Positions 43,944 through 53,796 of a DNA stretch of 64,000 bases are shown here, piece by piece; within the stretch, counting starts at the first letter, position 1, and each line of letters opens with the position of its first letter. The DNA comes from Pseudomonadota bacterium (GTDB taxonomy: Bacteria; Pseudomonadota; Alphaproteobacteria; Rhizobiales; Xanthobacteraceae): contig JAEWJH010000024.1 of the NCBI GenBank assembly GCA_023386635.1, positions 41,306-105,305 of the forward strand, given 5' to 3'. Under the pieces are notes generated by a model. That model was not told the origin of the DNA, made no database searches, and saw only the letters and a list, made by a program, of their open reading frames with translations. A program made the translations under genes and the position numbers.

Positions 43944-44906
43944 TCACCGGTCGATGACGAGTTGCGGCGATTTTGCGCGCGACACGCAGATCATGATGTT
44001 CGACGCGCGCTCGTCGTCGGTCAGCACCAGGTCGCGATGATCGGCTTCGCCCTCGATGAGCTTGGTGCGGCAGGTGCCGCAGGTGCCGCTCTCGCACGAA
44101 CTCGGCGCCTCGTGGCCGGCGGCACGCAGCGCTTCGAGGATGGTGGTGCCGACCGGCACTTCGACCACGTCGCCGGATTTGGCGAGCTTCACGGTGAACG
44201 GCTTGTCGTCAGCCTTCGCGGCGGTGGCGTCGACGAACGACATGAAGTGCACGGCAGTGTGCGGCCAGTGGCCGCTCATGTCACGCACGGCTTCCATCAT
44301 GTCACGCGGCCCGCAGCAATAGATGTGCGCGCGATCCTTGCGCGTTTCCAGCACCGGCCAGAAATCGAAATATTTGTCCGGACTGCCGCCGTCGTGATGG
44401 ATGACGACCTTGCCCTTCAATTCCGGCGCGGCGAGCTCGTCGCGGAACGCGGTCAGGTCCCGCGTGCGTGTCAGATAGAAGAGCTTGAAGGATTTTTCTG
44501 GTTCGGCGGCAAGCTGGCGCACCATCGCCATGATCGGCGCGATGCCGATACCGCCGGCGATCAGGATCAGGTTCTGCGCATTGCGCGGCAGCTCGAAATC
44601 GTTGACCGGCGGCACGGCGGCGAAGGTTGTTCCGGCGCGCGCCTGATCGAGCAGGCTCGCGGTGCCGCCGCTGCCCGCGTCCTCGCGCCGCACGATGATC
44701 TCGTAATGCGCGCCCTCCGCCGGATCGCCGCACAGCGCATATTTCCGCAGCGCACCGTTCGGAACCTGCAAGGTGATATGCGCGCCGGCGGTGAACGGCG
44801 GCAAGGCCTCGCCAGTGGCGGATTCGAACAGGAAGCGATGGATGTTCGCGGCGATCTCGTCGCGTTGCACCAGATTGAGAGCCAATGTCGGTTTGGTCGC
44901 GGTCAT
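43944..44906 (-). CDS. Phthalate dioxygenase reductase-type (PDR/VanB) oxidoreductase
   Basis: A 320-residue flavoprotein: FMN/FAD domain (about 10-110), NAD(P) domain with LILIAGGIGIAPIMAMVRQL and YCCGPRDMMEAV, and a C-terminal plant-type 2Fe-2S domain with CESGTCGTC and a later Cys in NIMICVSRA. ATG 44906 is chosen over 44924. It passes electrons from NADH to a Rieske oxygenase, most likely the one encoded divergently at 45115. Confidence 0.92.
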   Translation of the reverse strand: MTATKPTLALNLVQRDEIAANIHRFLFESATGEALPPFTAGAHITLQVPNGALRKYALCGDPAEGAHYEIIVRREDAGSGGTASLLDQARAGTTFAAVPPVNDFELPRNAQNLILIAGGIGIAPIMAMVRQLAAEPEKSFKLFYLTRTRDLTAFRDELAAPELKGKVVIHHDGGSPDKYFDFWPVLETRKDRAHIYCCGPRDMMEAVRDMSGHWPHTAVHFMSFVDATAAKADDKPFTVKLAKSGDVVEVPVGTTILEALRAAGHEAPSSCESGTCGTCRTKLIEGEADHRDLVLTDDERASNIMICVSRAKSPQLVIDR

Positions 44907-45040
44907 CGATCCGGGATCGTCCAAAAATCAGGCAAGGAGCGCCGCCGAGAGTGCGGCGCACAACGCCGACGCCACAGGGGCGGCCGCGGATTTAAACCTC
45001 GACAGCCGTGCTGGACCTCTTATAAACTGAAAAATACTTA

Positions 45041-45076
45041 GACGACTAATGATTTTTGGACGACTAATGATTTTTG
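45041..45076. repeat. Perfect 18-bp tandem duplication
   Basis: GACGACTAATGATTTTTG occurs twice head to tail in the AT-rich control region between the reductase and the Rieske oxygenase genes. Confidence 0.95.
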
Positions 45077-45114
45077 GCGACCCGTGTCACAGCGGGCGTC
45101 GAGGGAGCGAGGCC

Positions 45115-46413
45115 ATGCTGACACGCGAAGAGAACGATCTGTTGTGCCGCGTCGAGGGCGACGCGCCGATGGGGCAACTCATGCGCCGTCACTGGATTCC
45201 CGCGTGTCTGTCCGAAGAGGTGGCCGAAGCGGACGGCAAGCCGGTGCGCACGCGCCTGCTGGGGGAAGACCTGATCGTCTTCCGCGACAGCGAAGGCAAG
45301 CTCGGCGTGCTCGACGAATATTGCCCGCACCGCCGCGTCTCGCTGGCTTATGCGCGCAACGAGGAATGCGGCCTGCGCTGCCTCTATCACGGCTGGAAGA
45401 TGGACGTGGACGGCAATGTCGTCGAGATGGCGTCGGAGCCGCCGGAGAGCGGCTTCGCCGAGAAGGTGAAGACCAAGGCCTACCCCACGCACGAATGGGG
45501 CGGCTTCGTGTGGACCTATATGGGCCCGCGCGAGACCATGCCGGCGTTCGAGCCGCCGGCCTTCGCGCCGACCGCGGATTGCGAGGTCGCGATCGCCAAG
45601 ATCCATGTCAATTGCAACTGGGCGCAGATCCTCGAAGGGCAGATCGACTCGGCGCATTCGTCAAGCCTGCATTCGTCCGACATGCGGCCGGCGCGTGTCG
45701 ATGCCGCCAAGGCGGTGGAGACGCACTGGCTGCGCCCGTCGACCGACAAGGCGCCGCGCATGCAAGTGGAGCGTACCAGCTTCGGCTTCCATTATGCGGC
45801 GATCCGCCGGCCGATCCTGAACGCCGCGCAGCAGGACTATGTGCGCAAGACCGTCTATATCGCGCCGTTCACCGCGCTGATCCCGCCGAACAACCAATAT
45901 AATGTGACGACGGTGCTGGCGCCGACCGACGACACCCACACCGCGTTCCATTTCATCGCCTGGCGCGAGAAGGGCAATATCGATCAGGAGGCGTGGCGCA
46001 AGTTCAACGTCGCGCAGCCCGGCATTGACGTCGATCACGAATTCCGCAGCTTCCGCACGCGGGACAACGACTACAAGCAGGACCGCAGCGCGATGAAGCT
46101 CGGTGATTTCACCGGCATCCGCGGCATTCCGAACCAGGACATCGCCATGTGGGAAACCATGGGTCCGATTGCCGACCGTACGCGCGAGCGCCTGGGCGCC
46201 AGCGATCTCGCGGTGGTTGAATTCCGCCGGCTGATGGTCGATGCCGCGCGCGCTTTCGCCGAGCGCGGCGAGGTGCTCGGCCGCACCGATCCGCATATTC
46301 CCCACGCGCAGATCGCGTCGTTCGAGGGCATGCTGCCGAAAGGCGCGCCGTGGCAGAAGGCGGGACGGACCGTGGCCTCGCCGTCGTCCGAGCAGCAGGA
46401 TCGGGTCGCCTGA
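45115..46413 (+). CDS. Rieske non-heme iron oxygenase, phthalate dioxygenase type
   Basis: A 432-residue oxygenase starting at ATG 45115 with GAGGGAG upstream. Rieske cluster ligands are Cys70 and His72 (EYCPHRR) and Cys89 and His92 (LRCLYHGWK). The mononuclear iron site is D178-x2-H181-x4-H186 within GQIDSAHSSSLHS. N-terminal LTREENDLLCRVEGDAPMGQ resembles phthalate 4,5-dioxygenase and related demethylases or dioxygenases. It is divergent from its likely reductase. The aromatic or heterocyclic substrate is not known. Confidence 0.92.
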   Translation: MLTREENDLLCRVEGDAPMGQLMRRHWIPACLSEEVAEADGKPVRTRLLGEDLIVFRDSEGKLGVLDEYCPHRRVSLAYARNEECGLRCLYHGWKMDVDGNVVEMASEPPESGFAEKVKTKAYPTHEWGGFVWTYMGPRETMPAFEPPAFAPTADCEVAIAKIHVNCNWAQILEGQIDSAHSSSLHSSDMRPARVDAAKAVETHWLRPSTDKAPRMQVERTSFGFHYAAIRRPILNAAQQDYVRKTVYIAPFTALIPPNNQYNVTTVLAPTDDTHTAFHFIAWREKGNIDQEAWRKFNVAQPGIDVDHEFRSFRTRDNDYKQDRSAMKLGDFTGIRGIPNQDIAMWETMGPIADRTRERLGASDLAVVEFRRLMVDAARAFAERGEVLGRTDPHIPHAQIASFEGMLPKGAPWQKAGRTVASPSSEQQDRVA

Positions 46414-46502
46414 AGGAGACCTCAAGAAGAAACGACGCACGATAACAGGCTTGCTATAAAAGCCGTCGAACGGGGCGGAAAAATACAACAGGGAGGATGC
46501 GA

Positions 46503-47462
46503 ATGAAGACATTCTGGATGAGCGGAGCGCTGGCTGCGGCCGGCATCATGCTGGCGGTAGGCACCGCCAGTGCGGAAGACACGCTGAAGCTGGCCGTCGG
46601 CCAGCGCGGCAACTGGGACACGTCGGTGTCCGAAATCGGCCAGCGCGCCGGCATCTTCAAGAAGCACGGCCTCGTGCTGGAGATCGTCTATACGCAGGGC
46701 GCCGGGGAAACCCAGCAGGCGGTGATTTCCGGCAGCGTCGACATCGGCGTCGCTGCGGGCGTCATGGGCGTGCTCGGTGCGTTCTCGAAAGGCGCGCCGG
46801 TACGCATCATCGGTGCCGAAACCACCGGTGCCGGCGATCTCTACTGGTATGTGAAGGCGGATTCGCCAATCAAGACCGTCAAGGATTTCAGCGGCAAGAC
46901 GGTGGCCTATTCGACCAACGGTTCGTCGACCCACGGCGTCGTCACCGCCCTGGTCAAGGAAAACGGCATCACGCCGAAGCTGACCGCGACCGGCGGCCCG
47001 CCCGGCACATTGACGCAGGTGATGTCCGGCCAGATCGACGTTGGCTGGGCTGCGCCGCCGTTTGGCCTTGACCAGCTCGACCAGAAGCAGATCCGCCGGA
47101 TCGTCACCGGCAACGATACCAAGGCGTTTTCCGGCCAGACGGTGCGTCTGAACATCACCACGGCCAGCGTCCTCAAGGACCGCAAGGACGTGATCGACCG
47201 CTATATGAAGGCGTATCGGGAGACGGTGGACTTCATGTACCACAACCCCGAAGCCCTGAAGATCTATTCGGAGTGGCTGAAGATCACCGAGGCCAAGGCG
47301 AAGCGGACCCGCGACGACTTCTTCCCCGGTGACGCCATCAATCCGGACAAGATCGTCGGCCTCGATCGGATCGTGAAGGATGCGGTGGAGCTGAAATTCA
47401 CCGCGAAGGAGCTGACCAAGGAACAGCTCGCCGAATTGATCCAGATTCCGCCGCGAAAATAA
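46503..47462 (+). CDS. ABC transporter substrate-binding protein (NitT/TauT/SsuA type)
   Basis: A 319-residue exported protein with a signal peptide (about 1-25, to ASAE) and a two-lobe binding fold: KLAVGQRGNWDTSVSEIGQ, IVYTQGAGETQQAVISGSVD and VMSGQIDVGWAAPPF. ATG 46503 has GGGAGG 6 bases upstream; ATG 46497 is too close to it. It follows the oxygenase gene by 89 bp and probably serves its substrate uptake, but no permease or ATPase of this family is in the window. A terminator follows. Confidence 0.88.
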   Translation: MKTFWMSGALAAAGIMLAVGTASAEDTLKLAVGQRGNWDTSVSEIGQRAGIFKKHGLVLEIVYTQGAGETQQAVISGSVDIGVAAGVMGVLGAFSKGAPVRIIGAETTGAGDLYWYVKADSPIKTVKDFSGKTVAYSTNGSSTHGVVTALVKENGITPKLTATGGPPGTLTQVMSGQIDVGWAAPPFGLDQLDQKQIRRIVTGNDTKAFSGQTVRLNITTASVLKDRKDVIDRYMKAYRETVDFMYHNPEALKIYSEWLKITEAKAKRTRDDFFPGDAINPDKIVGLDRIVKDAVELKFTAKELTKEQLAELIQIPPRK

Positions 47463-47485
47463 CCATAGTCCCACGTTTGATCATG

Positions 47486-47520
47486 AGCCGCCGCGACCCG
47501 CCGTCGCGGCGGCTTCTTTT
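47486..47520 (+). terminator. Rho-independent terminator
   Basis: An 11-bp stem (AGCCGCCGCGA / TCGCGGCGGCT) with a 7-base loop and a T-rich tail, 23 bp after the binding-protein gene. Confidence 0.85.
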
Positions 47521-47606
47521 TGTGCTTTTTTACAACATCCGGTGCGGTGCGCCCGCTCGCGCCGCGCATGGGATTCTGCTAGGGACGGAGCCGGCGCGGA
47601 TAGGCT

Positions 47607-47634
47607 TTAGGGCCAGAGGCTTAGGCCCAGAGGC
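47607..47634. repeat. 14-bp tandem duplication
   Basis: TTAGGGCCAGAGGC followed by TTAGGCCCAGAGGC (one mismatch), 30 bp before the next start codon. Confidence 0.8.
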
Positions 47635-47663
47635 TTGGGGCCGCGTCTGGGACGAGGGAACGG

Positions 47664-48704
47664 ATGCGGAGCTGGCTGCGCGCCGCGGCGCGATTCTTCC
47701 AGGACAAGATCGGCTGGAACCGGATCGGCCTGGTGCTCAGTCTGACCATCATCGGCGTCGCGCTGGTGGTGCTGTATCGCATCCTGCACAATCTCGATAT
47801 CGACGACGTGATGCGGGCGATCCGCGCCATCTCGTGGTCGCATATCGCGCTGGCGGCGCTGTTCGTCGCGGCCGGCTATTTCACCCTGACGTTCTACGAC
47901 CTGTTCGCGCTGCGCACGATCGGCCGGCATGACGTGCCGTACCGGATCGCCGCGCTCGGCGGCTTCACCAGCTATTCGATCGGGCACAATGTCGGGGCCA
48001 GCGTGTTCACCGGCGGCGCGGTGCGCTATCGGGTCTATTCGGTCTGGGGTCTCGACGCGGTCGACGTCGCCAAGATCTGTTTCATCGCCGGCCTGACGTT
48101 CTGGCTCGGCAATGCCGCCGTGCTCGGTCTCGGCATCACCTACCATCCCTATGCCGCGAGCGCGATTGATCAACTCCCGCCGTGGCTCAACCGGCTGCTG
48201 GCGATTGGCGTGCTGGTCATTCTGGCCTGCTATGTGGCGTGGGTGTGGAGCGGTCCGCGGGCGCTCGGTCGGCGTGAATGGAAAGTGACGCTGCCGCGCG
48301 GTCCGTTGACGCTGCTGCAGATCGTCATCGGCATCGTCGATCTCGGCTGCTGCGCGCTGGCGATGTACATGCTGCTGCCGGGCGATCCGCATATCGGCTT
48401 CGTCGATCTGGCGGTGATCTTCGTCACGGCGACCTTGCTCGGCTTCGCCAGCCATTCGCCGGGCGGCCTCGGCGTGTTCGACGCGGCGATGCTGGTCGCT
48501 CTGTGGCAATTCAACAAGGAAGAACTGGTGGCCGGCCTGCTGCTGTTCCGGTTGCTTTATTATATCGCGCCGTTCGTGCTCTCGCTGTGTATTCTCGGCG
48601 TGCGCGAGATCGTGCTCGGCCTGCGGGCCAGGCGGGCGCCGGCCATCAAAGCCGATGCCCCGCTCAAGAGCGAGCTGTCGCGCGAGAAGCGCGATCGTCA
48701 CTGA
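47664..48704 (+). CDS. Lysylphosphatidylglycerol synthase-type/UPF0104 membrane protein
   Basis: A 346-residue inner-membrane protein with about eight hydrophobic segments, resembling the flippase domain of MprF and UPF0104 proteins; phrases YSIGHNVGASVFTGGAVRYR and GFASHSPGGLGVFDAAML are typical of this alphaproteobacterial group. It lacks the aminoacyl-transferase domain of full MprF, so it is not expected to make lysyl-lipid by itself. It stands just upstream of phoR; a lipid transport role is inferred from the fold. Confidence 0.85.
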   Translation: MRSWLRAAARFFQDKIGWNRIGLVLSLTIIGVALVVLYRILHNLDIDDVMRAIRAISWSHIALAALFVAAGYFTLTFYDLFALRTIGRHDVPYRIAALGGFTSYSIGHNVGASVFTGGAVRYRVYSVWGLDAVDVAKICFIAGLTFWLGNAAVLGLGITYHPYAASAIDQLPPWLNRLLAIGVLVILACYVAWVWSGPRALGRREWKVTLPRGPLTLLQIVIGIVDLGCCALAMYMLLPGDPHIGFVDLAVIFVTATLLGFASHSPGGLGVFDAAMLVALWQFNKEELVAGLLLFRLLYYIAPFVLSLCILGVREIVLGLRARRAPAIKADAPLKSELSREKRDRH

Positions 48705-48708
48705 CGTC

Positions 48709-49896
48709 ATGGCAACAGGCAAGCGACGAGGCTGGCGCGCGCGGTGGCAAGCCGCATGGCAGGCGCTCGGCGGTGTCGACACCACGGTGCCGCGGCCACC
48801 TTCGCCGCCATCGGTGCGCGGGCCGCTGCTCGACAACCTGATCGCGGTGCTGCCGGTGCCGGCGATCCTGCTCGATCACGCGGGCACGGTGCTCGCATTC
48901 AATCTCGCGGCGATCGACATCGCGCCGGTGTTGCAGCAGGGGCAGTCGGTGCTGCTGGCCTTGCGCGTGCCGGCGCTGGTGGAGGCGATCCGTCAGGCGC
49001 AGGCGGGGCGGCTGTCACAGCGCGTCGAGTTCGAGCAGCGGGTGCCGCGCGAGCGCTTCTTCGAGGCTTTCGTCAATCCGATCTCGTTGCCGGCCGATCA
49101 GGCCGACCAGCGCGCCGACTATCTGCTGATCACCTTCAACGATCTCACGCCGTTGCGGCAAGTCGAGCAGATGCGCGCCGACTTCGTCGCCAATGCCAGC
49201 CATGAACTGCGCACGCCGCTCGCCGCGCTGCTCGGATTCATCGAAACCTTGCAGGGCCGCGCCAAGGACGACGCGCCGGCGCGCGAGAAATTCCTCGGCA
49301 TCATGCGCGATCAGGCGGCGCGCATGGCGCGGCTGATCGACGATCTTCTCTCGCTGTCGCGCATCGAGCTCAACGCCCATATCCGGCCGGCCGGCGAAGT
49401 GGAGTTGACCGCCATCCTGCGCCAGGTCGCCGACAGTCTGCAGATGCTGGCGCGCGACCGCGGCGTGGCGATCCATCTGTCGCTCGACAATCCGATCGTC
49501 ATCGCCGGCGACCGCGACGAACTGGTTCGCGCCTTCGAGAATCTGGTGGAGAACGCGCTGAAATATGGCGCCGATGGCAAGCGCGTCGACATCGTCGTGC
49601 GGCGCGCCGCCGCGAAGAACGGCGATCCCGAGGCGCAGGTGATCGTGCGCGACTACGGCCCCGGCATTCCGCCGCAACATCTGCCGCGTCTCACCGAGCG
49701 GTTCTATCGCGTCAATGCCACGACCAGTCGCGCGCAGGGCGGCACCGGTCTCGGTCTCGCTTTGGTGAAGCACGTCCTCAATCGCCATGGCGGGCGCATG
49801 ACCATCGACAGCATCGAGGGCAACGGCGCGAGCTTCACGGCCCATCTGCCGATTCCCGCGGCTGGCATGAAAACCCAAGCGGAATCAGCGCAATAG
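48709..49896 (+). CDS. phoR: Phosphate regulon sensor histidine kinase PhoR
   Basis: A 395-residue kinase starting at ATG 48709, 5 bp after the preceding stop. An N-terminal PAS-type domain (about 40-150, ILLDHAGTVLAFNLAAIDI) is followed by the HisKA box with His165 in NASHELRTPL and the ATPase domain (ENLVENALKYGADG, DYGPGIPPQHL, GGTGLGLALVKH). No membrane segment is clear, unlike E. coli PhoR. It lies upstream of pstS with a Pho box between them, so it belongs to the phosphate regulon. Confidence 0.92.
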   Translation: MATGKRRGWRARWQAAWQALGGVDTTVPRPPSPPSVRGPLLDNLIAVLPVPAILLDHAGTVLAFNLAAIDIAPVLQQGQSVLLALRVPALVEAIRQAQAGRLSQRVEFEQRVPRERFFEAFVNPISLPADQADQRADYLLITFNDLTPLRQVEQMRADFVANASHELRTPLAALLGFIETLQGRAKDDAPAREKFLGIMRDQAARMARLIDDLLSLSRIELNAHIRPAGEVELTAILRQVADSLQMLARDRGVAIHLSLDNPIVIAGDRDELVRAFENLVENALKYGADGKRVDIVVRRAAAKNGDPEAQVIVRDYGPGIPPQHLPRLTERFYRVNATTSRAQGGTGLGLALVKHVLNRHGGRMTIDSIEGNGASFTAHLPIPAAGMKTQAESAQ

Positions 49897-49897
49897 A

Positions 49898-49915
49898 CTG
49901 TCATCTGGCTGTCAT
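49898..49915 (+). promoter_or_regulatory. Pho box
   Basis: CTGTCAT CTGG CTGTCAT: two perfect 7-bp direct repeats with a 4-bp gap, the PhoB binding pattern, 45 bp before the pstS start and directly after the phoR stop. Confidence 0.88.
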
Positions 49916-49959
49916 GGGACCGGCCTAGAAGGCCTCCCATGACAACAGGAAGACAGCAC

Positions 49960-51006
49960 ATGACACGATCCAGTTTATGGCTCGCAGCCGGCCTCGCTGC
50001 CGCGCTGGCGACGCCGGCGCTTGCCGCCGACATTTCCGGCGCGGGCGCGACCTTCCCGTATCCCGTCTATGCCAAGTGGGCCGACGCCTACAAAAAGGAA
50101 ACCGGCATCGGCCTGAACTATCAGTCGATCGGTTCCGGCGGCGGCATCAAGCAGATCAAGGCCAAGACCGTGACGTTTGGCGCGAGCGACGCGCCGCTGT
50201 CCGGCAAGGAGCTTGAGGCCGGCGGCCTCGTTCAGTTTCCGATGGTGATGGGCGGCATCGTGCCGGTGCTCAACCTCGACGGCGTGAAGCCCGGCGAGAT
50301 GGTGCTCGACGGCCCGACGCTCGCCAAGATTTTCGTCGGCGATATCAAGACCTGGAACGATCCCGCGATCGTCAAGCTCAACCCGACGCTGAAGCTGCCG
50401 AATCAGGCGATCGCCATCGTGCATCGTTCGGACGGGTCCGGCACCACCTACAACTTCACCTATTATCTCTCGGACGTCAGCGCCGACTGGAAGGCGAAGG
50501 TCGGCACCAGCACGGCCGTGCAATGGCCGGCGGGCATCGGCGCCAAGGGCAACGAAGGCGTCGCCAACAACGTCGCGCAGACCAAGGGCGCGATCGGCTA
50601 CGTCGAGTATGCCTACGCCAAGCAGAACAAGCTGACATACGCCAACATGATCAACAAGGCGGGCAAGACCGTCTCGCCGGTGTCCGGTTCGTTCCAGGCG
50701 GCCGCTGCCAATGCCGACTGGAAGGCGCAGCCCGGCTACGGCGTGATCCTGGCGAACCAGCCGGGCGAGGCCTCCTGGCCGATGACCGCCGCGACCTGGA
50801 TCCTCGTCTACAAGCAGCCGACTGATCCTGTCGCCACCGGTCAAGCGCTCAAGTTCTTCGCCTGGGCCTATGCCAAGGGCGGCGCGATGGCGGACGACCT
50901 CGACTATGTGCCCATGCCGGCGACCGTCGTCACCGACGTGCAGAAGACATGGAACGCCGAGATCAAGGATGCGTCCGGCAAGGCGCTGTTCACGGTCGGC
51001 AACTGA
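49960..51006 (+). CDS. pstS: Periplasmic phosphate-binding protein PstS
   Basis: A 348-residue protein with a signal peptide (about 1-24, to ALAA), then the phosphate-binding fold: [40 protein letters not shown] and [16 protein letters not shown], whose Ser/Asp/Arg residues hold phosphate. ATG 49960 has AGGAAG upstream; 49939 is less likely. First gene of the pst operon, under the Pho box. Confidence 0.95.
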   Translation: MTRSSLWLAAGLAAALATPALAADISGAGATFPYPVYAKWADAYKKETGIGLNYQSIGSGGGIKQIKAKTVTFGASDAPLSGKELEAGGLVQFPMVMGGIVPVLNLDGVKPGEMVLDGPTLAKIFVGDIKTWNDPAIVKLNPTLKLPNQAIAIVHRSDGSGTTYNFTYYLSDVSADWKAKVGTSTAVQWPAGIGAKGNEGVANNVAQTKGAIGYVEYAYAKQNKLTYANMINKAGKTVSPVSGSFQAAAANADWKAQPGYGVILANQPGEASWPMTAATWILVYKQPTDPVATGQALKFFAWAYAKGGAMADDLDYVPMPATVVTDVQKTWNAEIKDASGKALFTVGN

Positions 51007-51023
51007 GTGATGCGAACCAGGAT

Positions 51024-51052
51024 GAACGGGGTGGTGTGCTGCCGCCCCGTTC
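51024..51052 (+). terminator. Hairpin between pstS and pstC
   Basis: GAACGGGG and CCCCGTTC as an inverted repeat around a 13-base middle that extends the stem by three pairs, 18 bp after pstS. It likely lets pstS mRNA be more abundant than that of pstCAB by attenuation or end protection. Confidence 0.6.
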
Positions 51053-51079
51053 GTTCTTTCGCGGGGACGGGAGAGCAGG

Positions 51080-52075
51080 GTGAGTGAAGTCGCGTTGCAG
51101 GGGATGCCGGTGACGGAAACGCCCGCCGCCTATCGGCAAAAAGTGCTCGGGCGGCTGCGGCTCGGCGACCGTCTGTTCTTCTGGCTCACACGCGCCGCCG
51201 CGCTCACAGTGCTCGGCATTCTCGGCGCGGTGATCGTCGCGCTGATGATCGGCGCCTGGCCGGCGCTCAAGGAATTCGGTTTCGGCTTCCTCGTCACCGA
51301 GAGCTGGAATCCGGTCACCGAGAAATTCGGCGCCATCGCGCCGGTCTACGGCACGCTCGTCACCTCGCTGATCGCCATGCTGATCGCGGTGCCGGTCGGT
51401 CTTTTGATCGCGGTGTTTCTCACCGAACTGTGTCCGCTGTGGCTGAGAAAGCCGATCGGCATCGCCATCGAGCTGCTCGCCGGCATTCCCAGCATCATCT
51501 ATGGCATCTGGGGCCTGTTCGTGTTCGCCCCCTTCCTGCAGCAGACGGTGCAGCCGGCGCTGATTGACGCGTTCGGCCCGATCCCGGTGCTCAGCACGCT
51601 GTTTGCCGGTCCTCCTTACGGCATCGGCATCCTCACGGCGGGGCTGATCCTCGCGATCATGGTGCTGCCGTTCATCACCTCGATCTCGCGCGACGTATTC
51701 GAGGCGGTGCCGCTGGTTCTCAAAGAGGCCGCATACGGCCTCGGTTGCACCACCTGGGAGGTCGTGCGCTATGTGGTGCTGCCTTATACGCGCCTCGGCG
51801 TGATCGGCGGTATCATGCTCGGCCTCGGCCGCGCGCTCGGCGAGACCATGGCGGTGACATTCGTCATCGGCAACGCGCACCGCATCTCCGGCTCGATCCT
51901 CGCGCCCGGGACGACGATCTCCGCGACCATCGCCAATGAATTCACCGAAGCGGTCGGCGACCTCTACACGTCCGCCTTGATTGCCCTTGGTCTCATCCTG
52001 TTCGTCATCACCTTCATCGTGCTCGCCTGCGCGCGGCTGATGCTGATGCGGATCGACCGCAAGGCAGGCAACTGA
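51080..52075 (+). CDS. pstC: Phosphate ABC transporter permease PstC
   Basis: A 331-residue permease with six hydrophobic segments and the ABC permease loop [19 protein letters not shown] start at 51080 after GAGCAGGG. Pairs with PstA to form the inner-membrane channel for phosphate. Stop overlaps the next ATG. Confidence 0.95.
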   Translation: MSEVALQGMPVTETPAAYRQKVLGRLRLGDRLFFWLTRAAALTVLGILGAVIVALMIGAWPALKEFGFGFLVTESWNPVTEKFGAIAPVYGTLVTSLIAMLIAVPVGLLIAVFLTELCPLWLRKPIGIAIELLAGIPSIIYGIWGLFVFAPFLQQTVQPALIDAFGPIPVLSTLFAGPPYGIGILTAGLILAIMVLPFITSISRDVFEAVPLVLKEAAYGLGCTTWEVVRYVVLPYTRLGVIGGIMLGLGRALGETMAVTFVIGNAHRISGSILAPGTTISATIANEFTEAVGDLYTSALIALGLILFVITFIVLACARLMLMRIDRKAGN

Positions 52076-52959
52076 TGAGTGACGCACGGATGACTCAAAC
52101 CTCGGCGAATCAGGGCATGTTCTCGCTCTACGCCAGCCGCCGCCGGCGCAACCGCCTCGCCATGGGCCTGTCCATCGGCGCGACCATTTTCGGCCTTGCC
52201 TGGCTCGCGCTGATCCTGCTCGCACTGCTGCTGCACGGTTTCAGCGGTCTGTCGCTCGATGCGTTCACACAGATGACGCCGCCGCCCGGCTCGAGCGGAG
52301 GCCTGCTCAACCCGATCTTCGGCAGTCTGATCCTGACCATCCTCGCCATAGCCATCGGCGCGCCGCTCGGCATCCTCGCCGGCACTTACCTCGCCGAATA
52401 TGGCCGCTTCGAGAAGCTGTCGTCGGTGGTGCGTTTCATCAACGACATTCTGTTGAGCGCGCCGTCCATCGTCATCGGCCTGTTCATCTATGAAGTGGTC
52501 GTCGCGCCCATGGGTCACTTCTCCGGCTTCGCCGGCGCGCTGTCGCTGGCGGTTATTGTCGTGCCGGTGGTGTTACGCACCACCGAGGACATGCTGACCC
52601 TGGTGCCGAACGGACTGCGCGAAGCGGCGGCCTCCATCGGCCTGCCGCGCTCGCTGATGATCCGCCGCATTGCCTATCGCGCCGCTCGCGCCGGCATGGT
52701 GACCGGCGTTCTGCTCGCGGTCGCCCGCATCGCCGGCGAAACCGCGCCGCTGCTGTTCACTGCGCTCAACAACCAGTTCTGGAGCACCAATCTCAACGCG
52801 CCGATGGCGAGCCTGCCGGTCGTGATCTTCCAGTTCGCGCTCAGTCCCTATGCGGACTGGCAGCGGCTGGCCTGGACCGGCGCGCTGATCATCACGCTCA
52901 CCGTGCTCGCGCTCAGCATCCTTGCCCGTTCGCTCGTGTCATCCGGAAAATCGCAATGA
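52075..52959 (+). CDS. pstA: Phosphate ABC transporter permease PstA
   Basis: A 294-residue permease with six hydrophobic segments; phrases [12 protein letters not shown] and [19 protein letters not shown] are typical. Overlaps pstC by one base and pstB by four (ATGA). Confidence 0.95.
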   Translation: MSDARMTQTSANQGMFSLYASRRRRNRLAMGLSIGATIFGLAWLALILLALLLHGFSGLSLDAFTQMTPPPGSSGGLLNPIFGSLILTILAIAIGAPLGILAGTYLAEYGRFEKLSSVVRFINDILLSAPSIVIGLFIYEVVVAPMGHFSGFAGALSLAVIVVPVVLRTTEDMLTLVPNGLREAAASIGLPRSLMIRRIAYRAARAGMVTGVLLAVARIAGETAPLLFTALNNQFWSTNLNAPMASLPVVIFQFALSPYADWQRLAWTGALIITLTVLALSILARSLVSSGKSQ

Positions 52960-53783
52960 CCATGTCCGCCGCCGTTCCGATCACCATCTCCGCCAGCGCC
53001 CCGCCGCCGCCCACGGCGCAGGGCGCGCCGCGCGAGAAGATCACCGTCCGCAATCTCGATTTCTTCTACGGCAACAGCCGCGCGCTGAAGTCGATCAGCG
53101 TGCCGCTCTATGCCAACCACGTCACCGCCTTCATCGGCCCGTCGGGCTGCGGCAAGTCCACGCTGCTGCGCGTCCTCAACCGGATGTACGACCTCTATCC
53201 GAACCAGCGCGCGACCGGCGAGGTGACCCTGGAAGGCGAGGATATTCTCTCGCCCTCGCAGGATCTCAATCTGCTGCGCGCCCGCGTCGGCATGGTGTTC
53301 CAGAAGCCGACACCGTTCCCGATGACGATCTACGAGAACATCGCCTTCGGCGTGCGGCTCTATGAGAAACTCGGCAAGGGCGAACTCGACGCGCGCGTCG
53401 AAGGCGCGCTGCGCCGCTCGGCGCTGTGGGACGAGGTCAAGGACAAGCTCCATGCCAGCGGCCTGTCGCTGTCCGGCGGCCAGCAGCAGCGGTTGTGTAT
53501 CGCCCGCACCGTGGCGGTGCGGCCGGAAGTGATCCTGCTCGACGAGCCGTGCTCGGCGCTCGATCCGATCTCCACCGCGAAGATCGAGGAACTGATCGAC
53601 GAATTGCGCGACGACTACACGATCGTCATCGTCACCCACAACATGCAGCAGGCGGCGCGGGTCTCCGACTACACCGCGTTCATGTATCTCGGCGAACTGA
53701 TCGAGTTCGGCGAGACCTCGGCCATGTTCACGACGCCGCGCGACAAGCGCACGCAGGACTACATCACCGGCCGCTTCGGCTGA
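52956..53783 (+). CDS. pstB: Phosphate ABC transporter ATPase PstB
   Basis: A 275-residue ATPase: Walker [10 protein letters not shown] (about residue 62-70), signature [16 protein letters not shown], Walker [14 protein letters not shown] and the switch His in [14 protein letters not shown]. Powers phosphate uptake through PstCA. The first 25 residues are a Pro/Ala-rich extension. Confidence 0.96.
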   Translation: MTMSAAVPITISASAPPPPTAQGAPREKITVRNLDFFYGNSRALKSISVPLYANHVTAFIGPSGCGKSTLLRVLNRMYDLYPNQRATGEVTLEGEDILSPSQDLNLLRARVGMVFQKPTPFPMTIYENIAFGVRLYEKLGKGELDARVEGALRRSALWDEVKDKLHASGLSLSGGQQQRLCIARTVAVRPEVILLDEPCSALDPISTAKIEELIDELRDDYTIVIVTHNMQQAARVSDYTAFMYLGELIEFGETSAMFTTPRDKRTQDYITGRFG

Positions 53784-53796
53784 CAGGACAGCGATC

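Noticed and set aside
42730..44040. 436-codon plus frame
   Set aside because: Antisense to the Gfo/Idh/MocA gene; His/Arg/Gly-rich shadow translation.
47607..48836. 409-codon minus frame
   Set aside because: Antisense to the UPF0104 membrane protein gene; charged shadow translation with no domain.
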